In this document: positions 8,680 to 17,262 of the stretch, one piece after another
How the letters are laid out: each line of letters starts with the position of its first letter
Position numbering within the stretch: the first letter of the stretch is position 1
NCBI GenBank assembly: GCA_009873655.1
Contig: WAIB01000004.1
Coordinates: forward strand, 74,939 to 119,560
Direction of reading: 5' to 3'
Length of the DNA: 44,622 nucleotides
Source: Nitrospinota bacterium
GTDB lineage: Bacteria; Nitrospinota; Nitrospinia; Nitrospinales; VA-1
Notes under the pieces: generated by a model
Databases searched by the model: none
Told to the model about the DNA's origin: nothing
What the model saw: only the letters and a program-made list of their open reading frames with translations
Translations under genes and position numbers: made by a program

Positions 8680-8759
8680 ACTCTGTATCTCTTTGCGAGA
8701 GGGCTGGATTCAATGGGGGCGGTAAATGGACAAATTTTAATTAAATAATTCAACAACTT

Positions 8760-8788
8760 ACTTTAATTAAATACAAGGGGCAAGTCAA
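8760..8788 (-). promoter_or_regulatory. Candidate sigma-70 promoter of the tol-pal operon
   Basis: Minus-strand TTGACT (8783-8788), a 17-base spacer and TAAAGT (8760-8765), about 80 bases before the tolQ start, in the 171-base gap behind efp. The -35 box matches consensus at five of six positions and the -10 box at four. Consensus evidence only. Confidence 0.4.
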
Positions 8789-8850
8789 ATAATAAAAAGG
8801 AGGATTTAAAGGGCAAGGGCGGGGTAGAATTCAGGAGTTTTCTAATGGTA

Positions 8851-9423
8851 TCAGGATTTTACCCGCTCCAGATATTCCCCGGAAGTGGTGGAAACTCTGA
8901 CCATTTCTCCAATCTTTATGAACTGGGGCACTGTCACAACCAGACCGGTTTCCAATGTAGCGGGTTTTCCCGATCCGGACGCGGTGGCGCCCTTGAGACC
9001 CGGTTCCGTGTCCGTCACTTTCAACTCAACCATTTCAGGAAAAGTCACACCCACGGCGGCTCCATCACAAAACTCTACAATGAGACGGGTATTGGGAAGC
9101 ATAAACTTTTTTCCATCTCCAATAATTTTCTCATCTAAAAACACCTGTTCGTAGGTTTCGCAATTCATAAAGCAGTAGCCTGAAGGATCTTCATACAGGT
9201 ATTCCATATCCACCTGTTCCATTTCGGCACGTTCGACCGATTCATCGGAACGAAATTTAATTTCGGTCTGGGTTCCATCTTTTAAATTGCGCAATTTGGC
9301 CTGCATAAACGCCCGGCCTTTTCCCGGTGTGCGGTGCTCCGCAGCCATGACTCGATACAAATCCCCTTTCAGCTTAATCACGTAACCGGTACGCAACCCA
9401 TTTCCATTTACAAATGTAACCAT
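8851..9423 (-). CDS. efp: Elongation factor P
   Basis: A 190-residue tRNA-mimicking translation factor that relieves ribosome stalling at polyproline stretches. The modification loop reads TPGKGRAF with Lys35 at the tip, so the tip residue is a lysine (as in EpmA-type or other lysine-modified EF-Ps) rather than arginine (EarP type). The three-domain layout is complete, with the C-terminal signature region KPATLETGLVVTVPQFIKIGE. No modification enzyme (epmA/epmB/earP) is in the window. It lies upstream of tolQ on the same strand. Confidence 0.96.
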   Translation of the reverse strand: MVTFVNGNGLRTGYVIKLKGDLYRVMAAEHRTPGKGRAFMQAKLRNLKDGTQTEIKFRSDESVERAEMEQVDMEYLYEDPSGYCFMNCETYEQVFLDEKIIGDGKKFMLPNTRLIVEFCDGAAVGVTFPEMVELKVTDTEPGLKGATASGSGKPATLETGLVVTVPQFIKIGEMVRVSTTSGEYLERVKS

Positions 9424-9564
9424 TATTCAAATACCTCGGACAACAAAATTAATTTCGTTTTTTATGCGCTTAGAGAATAGCAGATTTTGTGATTATATAG
9501 AGCAAACCTTGAGAATCAAGGAAAATCAAAAAAGACTCGTCCTCTTTTATTCTGGGATCCAGGT

Positions 9565-10221
9565 ATGAAATGCCCGCTTTGTCAGAACTCCGCTGATTTT
9601 TTTACTACAGGAGAAAACAGGGAATACCAGCTTTGTGACCTTTGCGGTTTGATATTCGTTCCCACCCGGTTTCATATACCGATCGAATCGGAGAGGGAAA
9701 GATACCGGGAGCATGAAAACAGTCTGGAAAATGAAGGTTATGTTGCCATGTTCATGGAAAAAATTTCCCTCATCAAAAAATACTGTCCCCAAATTAAAAC
9801 AGCACTTGATTTCGGCTGCGGGTACGAACCTGTCTTGAAAATACTGCTGGAAAGGGAAGGTTTAAAAACCGAGGTTTATGACCCGATCTTTTTCCCGGAT
9901 TCTCCAAAAAACAAAAGTTTTGACCTGGTTATTTCTACGGAAACTTTTGAACATTTAAAAAATCCCATTCAAGACATCCAATGGGCAATCGACCATGTTG
10001 CGGCTTCCGGGTTTCTTGCCGTAATGACCCGCTTTTATCCCCTGGAGAACGGAAACCCTTCTGAAGAAAAATTTTCGAAATGGTACTACAAGCGCGACCC
10101 AACCCATATTGCTTTTTATTCTTCCAAATCTTTTCACTGGATTGCGGAGAAATTGGGGTTTCAAATTATTTTTAACAATCAGTTCGACTTTGTCCTGTTT
10201 CAAAGATCTGCCGGCCCTTAA
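9565..10221 (+). CDS. Class I SAM-dependent methyltransferase with N-terminal zinc ribbon
   Basis: A 218-residue cytosolic protein. The N-terminus has paired CxxC knuckles (C3, C6, C24, C27) typical of a small zinc ribbon. A Rossmann methyltransferase core follows: motif I ALDFGCGYEPVLKIL, FDLVISTETFEHLKNP for the post-II/motif IV region, and a Methyltransf_23-like C-terminal half (HIAFYSSKSFHWIAEKLGF). The substrate cannot be told from sequence. It is divergent from efp and is followed by ettA on the same strand after 104 bases. Confidence 0.82.
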   Translation: MKCPLCQNSADFFTTGENREYQLCDLCGLIFVPTRFHIPIESERERYREHENSLENEGYVAMFMEKISLIKKYCPQIKTALDFGCGYEPVLKILLEREGLKTEVYDPIFFPDSPKNKSFDLVISTETFEHLKNPIQDIQWAIDHVAASGFLAVMTRFYPLENGNPSEEKFSKWYYKRDPTHIAFYSSKSFHWIAEKLGFQIIFNNQFDFVLFQRSAGP

Positions 10222-10268
10222 AAAATGCCTTCCCCTTTTTATTGCAAAATTTGATATAAAAGTATTTT

Positions 10269-10297
10269 TTGAAAATTCTACATTGATTGCACAAAAT
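10269..10297 (+). promoter_or_regulatory. Candidate promoter upstream of ettA
   Basis: TTGAAA (10269-10274), a 17-base spacer, then CAAAAT (10292-10297), about 30 bases before the ettA start. The -10 box is only a four-of-six match, so this is a weak consensus-based suggestion. Confidence 0.28.
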
Positions 10298-10325
10298 CTT
10301 ATTTGAATTTTAGCATCGAGGAAAT

Positions 10326-11999
10326 ATGTCAGGAGAATACATCTTTACCATGCAGGGCCTTATTAAGAGGTACGGTCGAAACGAGGTTCTTAATGGAATT
10401 AATCTCTGTTTTTATCACGGTGCCAAAATCGGCATTGTGGGTGAGAACGGATCAGGGAAATCCACCCTGCTTAAAATTATGGCGGGGGAGGACAACGAGT
10501 TTGAAGGCCAGGCAGCTCCTTTGAAAGGTTCCACCGTTGGCTTTCTTCCACAGGAACCTGTTCTCGCAGGCGACCAAACCGTGCGGGAAAACGTCGAACA
10601 GGCTTTTGGCGACATTAAAAAAATGATCGAAGAGTTTAACGAAGTCAGTGCCAAAATGGCCGAGCCCATGTCCGATGACGAAATGGAAAAAGCCATGGAA
10701 AAAATGGGACGCCTGCAAGATCAAATTGATGCGGTGGATGGCTGGGAACTGGATCGCCAGGTTGAAGTCGCTATGGATGCGCTGGTTCTACCTGCTGACG
10801 ACCAAAAAGCAGGAACCCTTTCGGGAGGAGAAGCCCGCAGGGTAGCTTTATGCAAACTTTTATTACAAAAACCCGACATGATTCTTCTTGATGAACCCAC
10901 CAACCATCTCGATGCAGAAACGGTGCAATGGTTGGAAGACGCATTGGCTAACTACCCCGGGAATGTGATTGTTTCCACTCATGACCGCTATTTCCTGGAC
11001 AACATCACAAAATGGATTCTTGAACTTGAAGGTGGAAAAGGAAAACCGTTTGAAGGCAACTACTCTTCCTGGTTGGAACAAAAGGCAGAAATATTGCGCC
11101 GCCGGGAAAAAAGCGCTTCCACTCTGCAAAAACGCCTAGAAAAAGAACTGCAATGGTTACGGGAAACTCCCGGAGCACGCCGCAAACATAATAAGGGGAG
11201 GATCAAAGAGTACGAAAAGCTTTCATCCCGAAAAGTGGACATAGAAGATAACACCCTGGAAATACAAATTGCACCTGGCCCGCAACTCGGAGAACAGGTC
11301 ATTGAAGCGGAGTCTTTAACCAAAGGTTATGGGGCAGACCCTGTTTTTTCGGACCTTACCTTTTCGGTTCCGCGAGGCGCGGTGGTCGGACTGATTGGAC
11401 CCAATGGCGCGGGGAAAACCACTTTGTTTAAAATGATTGCGGGCGAAGAACAGCCGGATTCCGGAAATCTGAAACTTGGCTCCACCGTGCAGCTTTCCTA
11501 TGTCGATCAGCATCGACACGATTTAGATGCAGAGAATACCGTTTTCCAGGAAATTACCGGAGGAACCGAGCATATCGAAGTGGCGGGAAAAACCATAAAC
11601 TCGCGAGCCTATGTCGGGCGTTTTAATTTTAAAGGACCTGATCAACAAAAAAAGGTTGGAGAGCTTTCGGGTGGAGAAAGGAATCGGGTTCACCTCGCCA
11701 AGCTGCTAAGACGCGGTGGCAATGTACTCCTGCTGGATGAACCTACAAATGACCTGGATGTGACTACCTTGCGGAATCTTGAAAATGCCATTCTTGATTT
11801 CAACGGCTGTGCTCTTGTAATCAGCCATGACCGTTTCTTTCTCGACCGAATCTGCACGCATTTGCTCGTGTTCGAGGGAGACAGCAAGGTGCGGTGGTTT
11901 GAAGGTAATTTTGAAGAATACCAGGAAAAAAGAAAACAGGAACTGGGTGGAAGGGAAGAAAACCGCCGTTCAAAATATAAAAAACTTACAATCCGCTAG
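10326..11999 (+). CDS. ettA: ABC-F energy-dependent translational throttle protein EttA
   Basis: A 557-residue soluble twin ABC ATPase with no membrane domain. Each half has Walker A (GENGSGKST and GPNGAGKTT), a signature LSGGE and Walker B (ILLDEPTNHLD, LLLDEPTNDLD). The linker between them has the EttA-type tRNA-interacting region (LEKELQWLRETPGARRKHNKGRI). EttA binds the ribosomal E site and gates the first peptide bond according to ATP/ADP level. Length and start fit E. coli EttA (555). It ends seven bases before the stop of a cytochrome gene on the opposite strand, with no obvious terminator between. Confidence 0.95.
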   Translation: MSGEYIFTMQGLIKRYGRNEVLNGINLCFYHGAKIGIVGENGSGKSTLLKIMAGEDNEFEGQAAPLKGSTVGFLPQEPVLAGDQTVRENVEQAFGDIKKMIEEFNEVSAKMAEPMSDDEMEKAMEKMGRLQDQIDAVDGWELDRQVEVAMDALVLPADDQKAGTLSGGEARRVALCKLLLQKPDMILLDEPTNHLDAETVQWLEDALANYPGNVIVSTHDRYFLDNITKWILELEGGKGKPFEGNYSSWLEQKAEILRRREKSASTLQKRLEKELQWLRETPGARRKHNKGRIKEYEKLSSRKVDIEDNTLEIQIAPGPQLGEQVIEAESLTKGYGADPVFSDLTFSVPRGAVVGLIGPNGAGKTTLFKMIAGEEQPDSGNLKLGSTVQLSYVDQHRHDLDAENTVFQEITGGTEHIEVAGKTINSRAYVGRFNFKGPDQQKKVGELSGGERNRVHLAKLLRRGGNVLLLDEPTNDLDVTTLRNLENAILDFNGCALVISHDRFFLDRICTHLLVFEGDSKVRWFEGNFEEYQEKRKQELGGREENRRSKYKKLTIR

Positions 12000-12006
12000 G
12001 TAAATT

Positions 12007-12453
12007 TTATTTCCCAAACTGCCGGACATAGTGAATCAGGACCCAGATCTCCCAGTCCGCAAGTTCTGAATAGGCCGGCATCGCCGTGCCTTTAACTCCA
12101 TTCTTGATCGCCCAAAACATCTGGCCATCCGAAATATTTTTCATTGTCTCCAGGCAGGTAAAATTTCTTGCCGGCGGGTTGGCTTGCAATCCCAATTCGC
12201 CTGTCCCGTCTCCCCTGGCCCCGTGGCAATGCAGACATTGCATCGGTTTGGCCTTGTCCATATAAAGCACTTCGCCTTTTTTTAATCGTTTTGCATTTAC
12301 CTCAAGAGGGTTCTCTAATTTTAAATAGTTTGGAGGGGCTGCGGGTGTCTTTCTGGCTTGCGGGCACCGGGCCTTGTCAGGCTTATCTGCAAATACGGGA
12401 GAATAGCCTGAAACTAAAAAAACAACTGAAATAAGTATTATCGTTTTTTTCAT
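12007..12453 (-). CDS. Exported monoheme c-type cytochrome (extra-cysteine paralogue 1)
   Basis: A 148-residue protein with a cleavable signal peptide (to about FA at residue 22) and one heme site, C73-x-x-C76-H77 (CLHCH), in a class I cytochrome c fold. The likely axial Met125 lies in GTAMPAY. It also has two non-heme cysteines at fixed positions (C30 in CPQARKT and C100 in RNFTC), shared with the cytochromes at 16759-17262 and 17262-17810. A periplasmic electron carrier is the expected role; the partner is unknown. It stands alone, convergent with ettA and just after the histidine kinase gene. Confidence 0.88.
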   Translation of the reverse strand: MKKTIILISVVFLVSGYSPVFADKPDKARCPQARKTPAAPPNYLKLENPLEVNAKRLKKGEVLYMDKAKPMQCLHCHGARGDGTGELGLQANPPARNFTCLETMKNISDGQMFWAIKNGVKGTAMPAYSELADWEIWVLIHYVRQFGK

Positions 12454-12499
12454 TTAGCCTGGGTTTTTCTGAAATAAAATTCAGACAGGACTGCTTAAA

Positions 12500-14908
12500 T
12501 TATCCATGGTATGCGGGAAACATTATTGAAAATGTAGTCCCTTTTCCCATGCTTGAAGACACGTCAATGTGCCCACCGTATTTTACCACTAATCTATGAA
12601 CAATATTCAAACCTAAACCGGTTCCTTTGCCTTGCTCTTTAGTGGTAAAGAAAGGATCATAAATTTTGGAGAGGTATTCCTGGGGAATTCCGGGGCCGGT
12701 ATCGCATATCTTAGCAATAACGTTCCCATTCTGAGCCTGGGTAGAAACTACCAGCTTCCCCTTCCCTTCCATTGCCTGGACCGAGTTTGTCAACAAATTC
12801 AGAAAAATCTGCTGAATTTCCTCAGATTTTGCCAAAATAGGAGGGATGGAGGCAAAGTTTTTTTCAAGTTCAATATCATTGCTGTAAGAAGCCAGGATTG
12901 CAATCTCGATCGCCGCATCGATTCGCTCATTCAAATCCACTTCTTTCTTTCCTGCTGTAGAAGGAGCCCTGACATACCCTGACATATTTAAGATAACTGA
13001 AGACATGTGCTTGGATCGATCAAATACTTTTTTGGCGTACTTCTTTATTTTTTTAGGATCTTTTTCGTCCATTATAACTTCGGTAAATCCCATTATCGAA
13101 ACCAGCGGGTTATTCAACTCATGCGCAATGCCGGCGGTTAACGTTCCTAAACCGGATAATTTTTCAGCCAACGCCAGTTGATCATGCAAGTCCACCTCTT
13201 CTGTGACATTCCTTAAAAGCAGCCCTATGTGTTTTTCGCTTCTTTCCTGAATAATCAGATCAAAAACCTTGCACGCAAAAATTTTATCGCCCAGCATAAT
13301 GGTCTGTTGCATACTTTGCAAAGAAGGCGATTCCTTTGGCGCGAGCGGGTCTTTGGCGGTATAACTCTCGGTTGAACTGTCTTCTGGGTTTTTAATTGAG
13401 GAAGAATGTGCCTTTTCGAAATCATTTCTGACCGCATCGTAAAGAGTCTGCCAGGGCTCAATAGGATAAAGGTCTAAATTCAGGAGAGTTTTTCCACGTA
13501 TACACCCGAAATCTTTTCCAATAATATTTTCAAACGCAACATTGCTGTATTCGATTTTCAGGAGGGGATCGAAGATAACAACCGCATCGGGAACGCTCAT
13601 CAATATGCTGTCGGTATATTCTTTTAAATAACGAAATTCCTTTGTTTTCTTTATGACCTGGTTCTCAAGGCCGGAAAATGATTTCTGCAGCATTTCGTTC
13701 ATCGAATTGACTTCATCTGCAAGGGCTTCTATTTCATCCCCCGTATTGATTTCCAGCGGCGCCACCTTTTCCCCCTTCCCAATTCTTGCTGCCGCATTCT
13801 GGAGTCGTCTTATGGGTTGAACGATTTTCTTGGCTGCCATCGAGCCCATTGCTCCTATTAACAGAACTGAAACCACGGCCGCCATGGATATCCAGAGAAA
13901 AAGTTTATTCATGGGAACAAACAGTTCATCGGAAGACTGCCATGCAAAGGTGTACCAGTCGTTTCCCGTAGAAGGTGTCGTAAACTTGCGCGTCGAAGTC
14001 AGTGGAGAAAAACCAATTATGGAAAGCTCCTCCCCTCCATGTCCGTCGCCTGTGGTTTTGACCCAATTCGGTTCCGGGCGGGTTACGCTTCTTACCAGAA
14101 GAGGATCCGCCAACTGGAACCCGGTAGGCAAGATAGGACAATCAATAACCACCCCTTTGGAATCGATCAACATGACGTGGCCTGTTTCACCGAATGTAAT
14201 GGGTTCGATGGACCCTGAAAATAACTCCCGGGCATCAAAAATATGATGAATCACCCCGATGGGCTTTCCTCTTTTCCCGTAAACAGGGAAAGCAAATTTC
14301 ACCAGAGGTGTTTCCGATTTCTTATGGTTGAAAATCGAGCTGATGAAGACCGTTCCTTTTTTTCCATTGAGTATTTTTTCTGTGGCGGGATTATCTTTAT
14401 TTATAAACTCTGGAAAATCATTGACACTGCCACGCAAAACTCCAAAGGAGTCGGTAACGAACAAGGCTCGCGTGGCCCGTGAAGAAGGTGTATTTCTTTT
14501 AAGGAAACTCTGCAGAATTTTACTTGAGTCTTCGAAATGGAGAGGTTTTGTTTTTCTGTCGGGGTTTTCCCAGTCTATCCTCTCCTGTTCAAGCACGCGC
14601 TTTCTTTGCAGGGAATCGAGAAAGCGCAGTTTCTGATGGGATCTCAAAATAGAATCCCGGATCACTTTATTGTATGAAAGCCGGTCATGCGCGATGATTT
14701 CGCCCTGAATCAACAAATCAATCTTAGTGGAAGTTTCATAAGCTAGCGCCTTGAAACTGGCTCCAATCACCCCTTGGAGGGATTTTGTTCCTTGTAAATA
14801 GGAGAGGATCAGAGCCAGAATCAAGGGTAGCGCACCAACACCCAGCATAGTCCAGATTAATTTGTTTTTTAATCCAGTCCTAAGGTTTTTCGATTCAGGA
14901 GTTCCCAT
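12500..14908 (-). CDS. Membrane sensor histidine kinase (Cache-HAMP-PAS-HisKA-HATPase)
   Basis: An 802-residue kinase. It has one membrane helix at about residues 18-38 and an extracytoplasmic sensing region of about 300 residues with Cache-like features. A second helix is at about 337-358, followed by HAMP (to about 410), a coiled linker, and PAS from about 430. The DHp domain has the phospho-accepting His596 in GIAHELNNPL. The catalytic domain shows N box NLLTNSVQAM, G1 CDTGPGIP and G2 GKGTGLGLNIV. All catalytic boxes look intact. Cache sensors usually bind small organic ligands; the ligand here is not predictable. The upstream response-regulator gene, its natural partner, carries an in-frame stop codon. 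Confidence 0.93.
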   Translation of the reverse strand: MGTPESKNLRTGLKNKLIWTMLGVGALPLILALILSYLQGTKSLQGVIGASFKALAYETSTKIDLLIQGEIIAHDRLSYNKVIRDSILRSHQKLRFLDSLQRKRVLEQERIDWENPDRKTKPLHFEDSSKILQSFLKRNTPSSRATRALFVTDSFGVLRGSVNDFPEFINKDNPATEKILNGKKGTVFISSIFNHKKSETPLVKFAFPVYGKRGKPIGVIHHIFDARELFSGSIEPITFGETGHVMLIDSKGVVIDCPILPTGFQLADPLLVRSVTRPEPNWVKTTGDGHGGEELSIIGFSPLTSTRKFTTPSTGNDWYTFAWQSSDELFVPMNKLFLWISMAAVVSVLLIGAMGSMAAKKIVQPIRRLQNAAARIGKGEKVAPLEINTGDEIEALADEVNSMNEMLQKSFSGLENQVIKKTKEFRYLKEYTDSILMSVPDAVVIFDPLLKIEYSNVAFENIIGKDFGCIRGKTLLNLDLYPIEPWQTLYDAVRNDFEKAHSSSIKNPEDSSTESYTAKDPLAPKESPSLQSMQQTIMLGDKIFACKVFDLIIQERSEKHIGLLLRNVTEEVDLHDQLALAEKLSGLGTLTAGIAHELNNPLVSIMGFTEVIMDEKDPKKIKKYAKKVFDRSKHMSSVILNMSGYVRAPSTAGKKEVDLNERIDAAIEIAILASYSNDIELEKNFASIPPILAKSEEIQQIFLNLLTNSVQAMEGKGKLVVSTQAQNGNVIAKICDTGPGIPQEYLSKIYDPFFTTKEQGKGTGLGLNIVHRLVVKYGGHIDVSSSMGKGTTFSIMFPAYHG

Positions 14909-14974
14909 TTCGCTTCCCGCTTTAGGCGGTAAAAATCAGGATAATTTATCTCGATTTATTTAATGAGAACAAAA

Positions 14975-15397
14975 TCAAACGTAATCAAATTCTTGCTCTG
15001 ACGACAATATTTCTTTTACCTTCTCCAGAAGGGTCTCTTTCTCAACCGGCTTGACAAGATAATCTTTAACTCCTTTTTTCAGGAGCGATACCGCAAGTTC
15101 TGAATCCGGGTAACCCGTGACAACCATAATAGGAATAGAGGGCGCATTCTCTTTAAGGTAATCGATCGCCTCAATCCCGTTCACCTTGGGCATACGAATA
15201 TCACAGATGATAAGCCCCACCTGCACCAGATTTGCCCCTGTTTTCATAAGCGCTACTCCCTCTTCCCCGTTGCCAGCTTCAATAACATTGAAATTTGCAG
15301 ATTCAAGATGAATTCTTAAAACTTCACGAACATCCGGCTAGTCATCGATGACTAAAATTTTTCCTTTGGTGCTGGAAGCATCTTCCTTAAATGACAT
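14975..15397 (-). pseudogene. Response regulator (receiver-only) interrupted by an in-frame TAG
   Basis: Starting at the ATG 15395-15397 behind a strong AAGGAGG, the frame reads 19 codons ending GKILVIDD. It then meets TAG (15338-15340) and continues without frameshift as PDVREVLRIHLE to a normal receiver end at 14975. The expected residue is Glu (…VIDDEPDVR…), so a single GAG-to-TAG change explains it. The rest is a good CheY-like domain: phospho-acceptor Asp in IICDIRMP, Thr in VVTGYP, Lys in LVKPV. The downstream ATG at 15247 would give only a 90-residue fragment lacking the acidic pocket and first strand. It could be a true pseudogene, a sequencing error, or an amber codon that is read through. 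It sits 66 bases upstream of the kinase gene. Confidence 0.85.
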
Positions 15398-15684
15398 GGG
15401 AACCTCCTTCGGCAATATGAAAAAATCTAATCCATCTTTTGCGGACAAAATCCAAAACCTGTCTCGCGACTATTGTTAAATATAGTCCTGATTATTTATC
15501 CTGCCACCAATAGAAAATAAATTTTTTTTCATTTAATACCGGCTTTATTTCAAGAAGTTAGATTTACATCTTAAGTTCTGTGAAATTACCAGCTAATTGT
15601 AAAGTTGGGGGAGATTGAAGGAGGTCAATAGTAATGAAAAATGAACCCGGAGTTTCTATAAAGAAACGCCGGGTTCAAGGAAAT
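15398..15684. other. 287-base intergenic region with one terminator
   Basis: It holds the ribosome site of the response-regulator gene at one end and a terminator for the cytochrome operon at the other (15643-15676). No other coding or RNA signal is seen. Confidence 0.5.
15637..15676 (-). terminator. Rho-independent terminator of the cytochrome operon
   Basis: Arms 15643-15657 and 15662-15676 pair over 15 positions with a single mismatch and a four-base loop. On the minus strand the stem is followed by A then five T (15637-15642). It lies just beyond the stop of the triheme cytochrome gene and ends that transcript before the two-component genes. Confidence 0.85.
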
Positions 15685-16689
15685 TTATTCTCCCTTAAAG
15701 GTGGAACGAAGGTAGGCAATAACATCTGCCAGATCTTGTTTGGGCAGGGTCAGTCCCCAATCCGGCATGTTCGGTGATTTCCCCACGCTTTTTCCCCCAT
15801 AAAAAATAAGGTTATAAAGGTAATCTTCGGGGTAATCACTCAAAGGCAACTCGGCATGCACGGCGGGTTTTGGGTCGAGTCCTTTCGCTCCCGGACCATC
15901 CCCTCCTCCGCTTTTTCCGTGACATTGCGAACAATACTCCTTGTAAACCCTGGCTCCGCGCTCCCTGTCTGAATTTTTGAATTCTTTTGATTTCCAAGGC
16001 TTGTAATACTTGAAATCCTTTACACCCAGGGTCATAACATACCCGATCAAGTGCCGCGCTTTCCTCATACTAATATCAGCAAGGTATTCGCCACTATGCG
16101 GTGTAAAATCCTGTGGGTTTTCTGCAAAACGGCTCCACCAATCAAGAGTGTAGCGATTTCCTGCATCGAAAAGAGTCACACTGATTGGACCTCCAATCCG
16201 TTTTCCTTCATCATCCTTTATTTGATGGCAACCCAGGCAGGAATATTCTTTAAACAATTCCGCTCCCAACGCGGCTTCCATTTCTGTAAAGGTGGACAGG
16301 TCGACAAAACTTTTTTTAACACGGGAATCTAATAATTTTTTCTCCATATAGTCCGCCACCACTTTTGCCTCTTCCCTGGTCAGGATCATATGTTTCAGTG
16401 ACAGACGCAATTTGTCCCAGCGATATCCATTGGGATAGAGATTCTCCTCCTGCCCCAGCAATCGCCGAATCAGCCATGACTTCTGGTATTTCACTCCGCC
16501 CCACATCAAGTCGGGAGCCTTGAGCTCAAACTTTGATTTTGGTTTTCCTTCAAAACGGTGACAACCCTTGCATTGGCTATTGATTATCTTTTCTGCATAA
16601 TCATCGTCTCCAGCCCACAAGGATGCCGGCAAAAACAGAGTGAGGGACAGAAAAAAAATAATAAAAAATTGATTCAACCGTTTATACAT
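15685..16689 (-). CDS. Exported triheme c-type cytochrome
   Basis: Starting at the ATG 16687-16689, which has a GGAG ribosome site and opens a clean signal peptide (MYKRLNQFF to SLWAG), the protein has 334 residues. It has three heme-binding motifs, CKGCH (C40-H44), CLGCH (C151-H155) and CSQCH (C253-H257), so it appears to be three cytochrome c modules in one chain. The last module has the usual NMPDWG axial-Met region. A longer reading frame exists (to 16737) but would place 16 residues before the signal peptide. It is last in a five-gene cytochrome operon. The role is periplasmic electron transfer; the redox partner is unknown. Confidence 0.88.
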   Translation of the reverse strand: MYKRLNQFFIIFFLSLTLFLPASLWAGDDDYAEKIINSQCKGCHRFEGKPKSKFELKAPDLMWGGVKYQKSWLIRRLLGQEENLYPNGYRWDKLRLSLKHMILTREEAKVVADYMEKKLLDSRVKKSFVDLSTFTEMEAALGAELFKEYSCLGCHQIKDDEGKRIGGPISVTLFDAGNRYTLDWWSRFAENPQDFTPHSGEYLADISMRKARHLIGYVMTLGVKDFKYYKPWKSKEFKNSDRERGARVYKEYCSQCHGKSGGGDGPGAKGLDPKPAVHAELPLSDYPEDYLYNLIFYGGKSVGKSPNMPDWGLTLPKQDLADVIAYLRSTFKGE

Positions 16690-16758
16690 GTTTATTCTCC
16701 AGTGTAATTTCCCTGCTTTCCAGAATATACGATCCATGGGTTCTGGAATTTATTCCCA

Positions 16759-17262
16759 TCAAGTTTCTAAAAGTTTTCGAACATATAAAATGAGCTGCCA
16801 AATCTGTTCCTTGCTTAAAGAAAATCTGTGAGCCGGCATGGCTGTACCTCTTGAACCATTCTGGATAATCCAAAAAAGCTGTCCATCGGGCAAATCCTCC
16901 ATCACTTTTCCACAGGTAAAGTTTCTGGGAGGGGGCTCCATCCCTCTCGCCAGATGTCCGTTGCCGTTGCCACGACTTCCATGACAGAGTTTACAAGCCG
17001 TGGGCCTGGCATTTTTTAAAAACAGGTTCTTTCCCTTTTCAATATTTTCTTTAGTCGGTGACAGCGGATTGGTTTTTTTGAGATACCTGCCCGGTGCGGT
17101 TTCCGTCTTTCTGTTCTGGGGACAGATTCCCGAGGCTGTTTTTATGATTTTAAAAGATTCAAAATTGAGAGGTCTATGAATAATGAAATTCGGATCAATA
17201 GCCAGACAAGAGTTGGGATAAAGGCAAAGCAAAAACCCGATAACTGCTATCCATTTTGGCAT
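16759..17262 (-). CDS. Exported monoheme c-type cytochrome (extra-cysteine paralogue 2)
   Basis: A 167-residue protein with a signal peptide (MPKWIAVIGFLLCLY…LA) and one heme motif, C90-x-x-C93-H94 (CKLCH). The likely axial Met142 is in GTAMPAH. Non-heme C47 (CPQNRKTETAP) and C117 (PPPRNFTC) match the paralogues at 12007-12453 and 17262-17810. Its ATG overlaps the stop of the preceding cytochrome gene by one base (TGATG), which suggests coupled translation. Confidence 0.9.
   Translation of the reverse strand: MPKWIAVIGFLLCLYPNSCLAIDPNFIIHRPLNFESFKIIKTASGICPQNRKTETAPGRYLKKTNPLSPTKENIEKGKNLFLKNARPTACKLCHGSRGNGNGHLARGMEPPPRNFTCGKVMEDLPDGQLFWIIQNGSRGTAMPAHRFSLSKEQIWQLILYVRKLLET

Noticed and set aside
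13830-14246. A 138-codon plus-strand frame inside the kinase gene
   Set aside because: It is antisense to the Cache/HAMP part of the histidine kinase, which shows a full domain order on the other strand.
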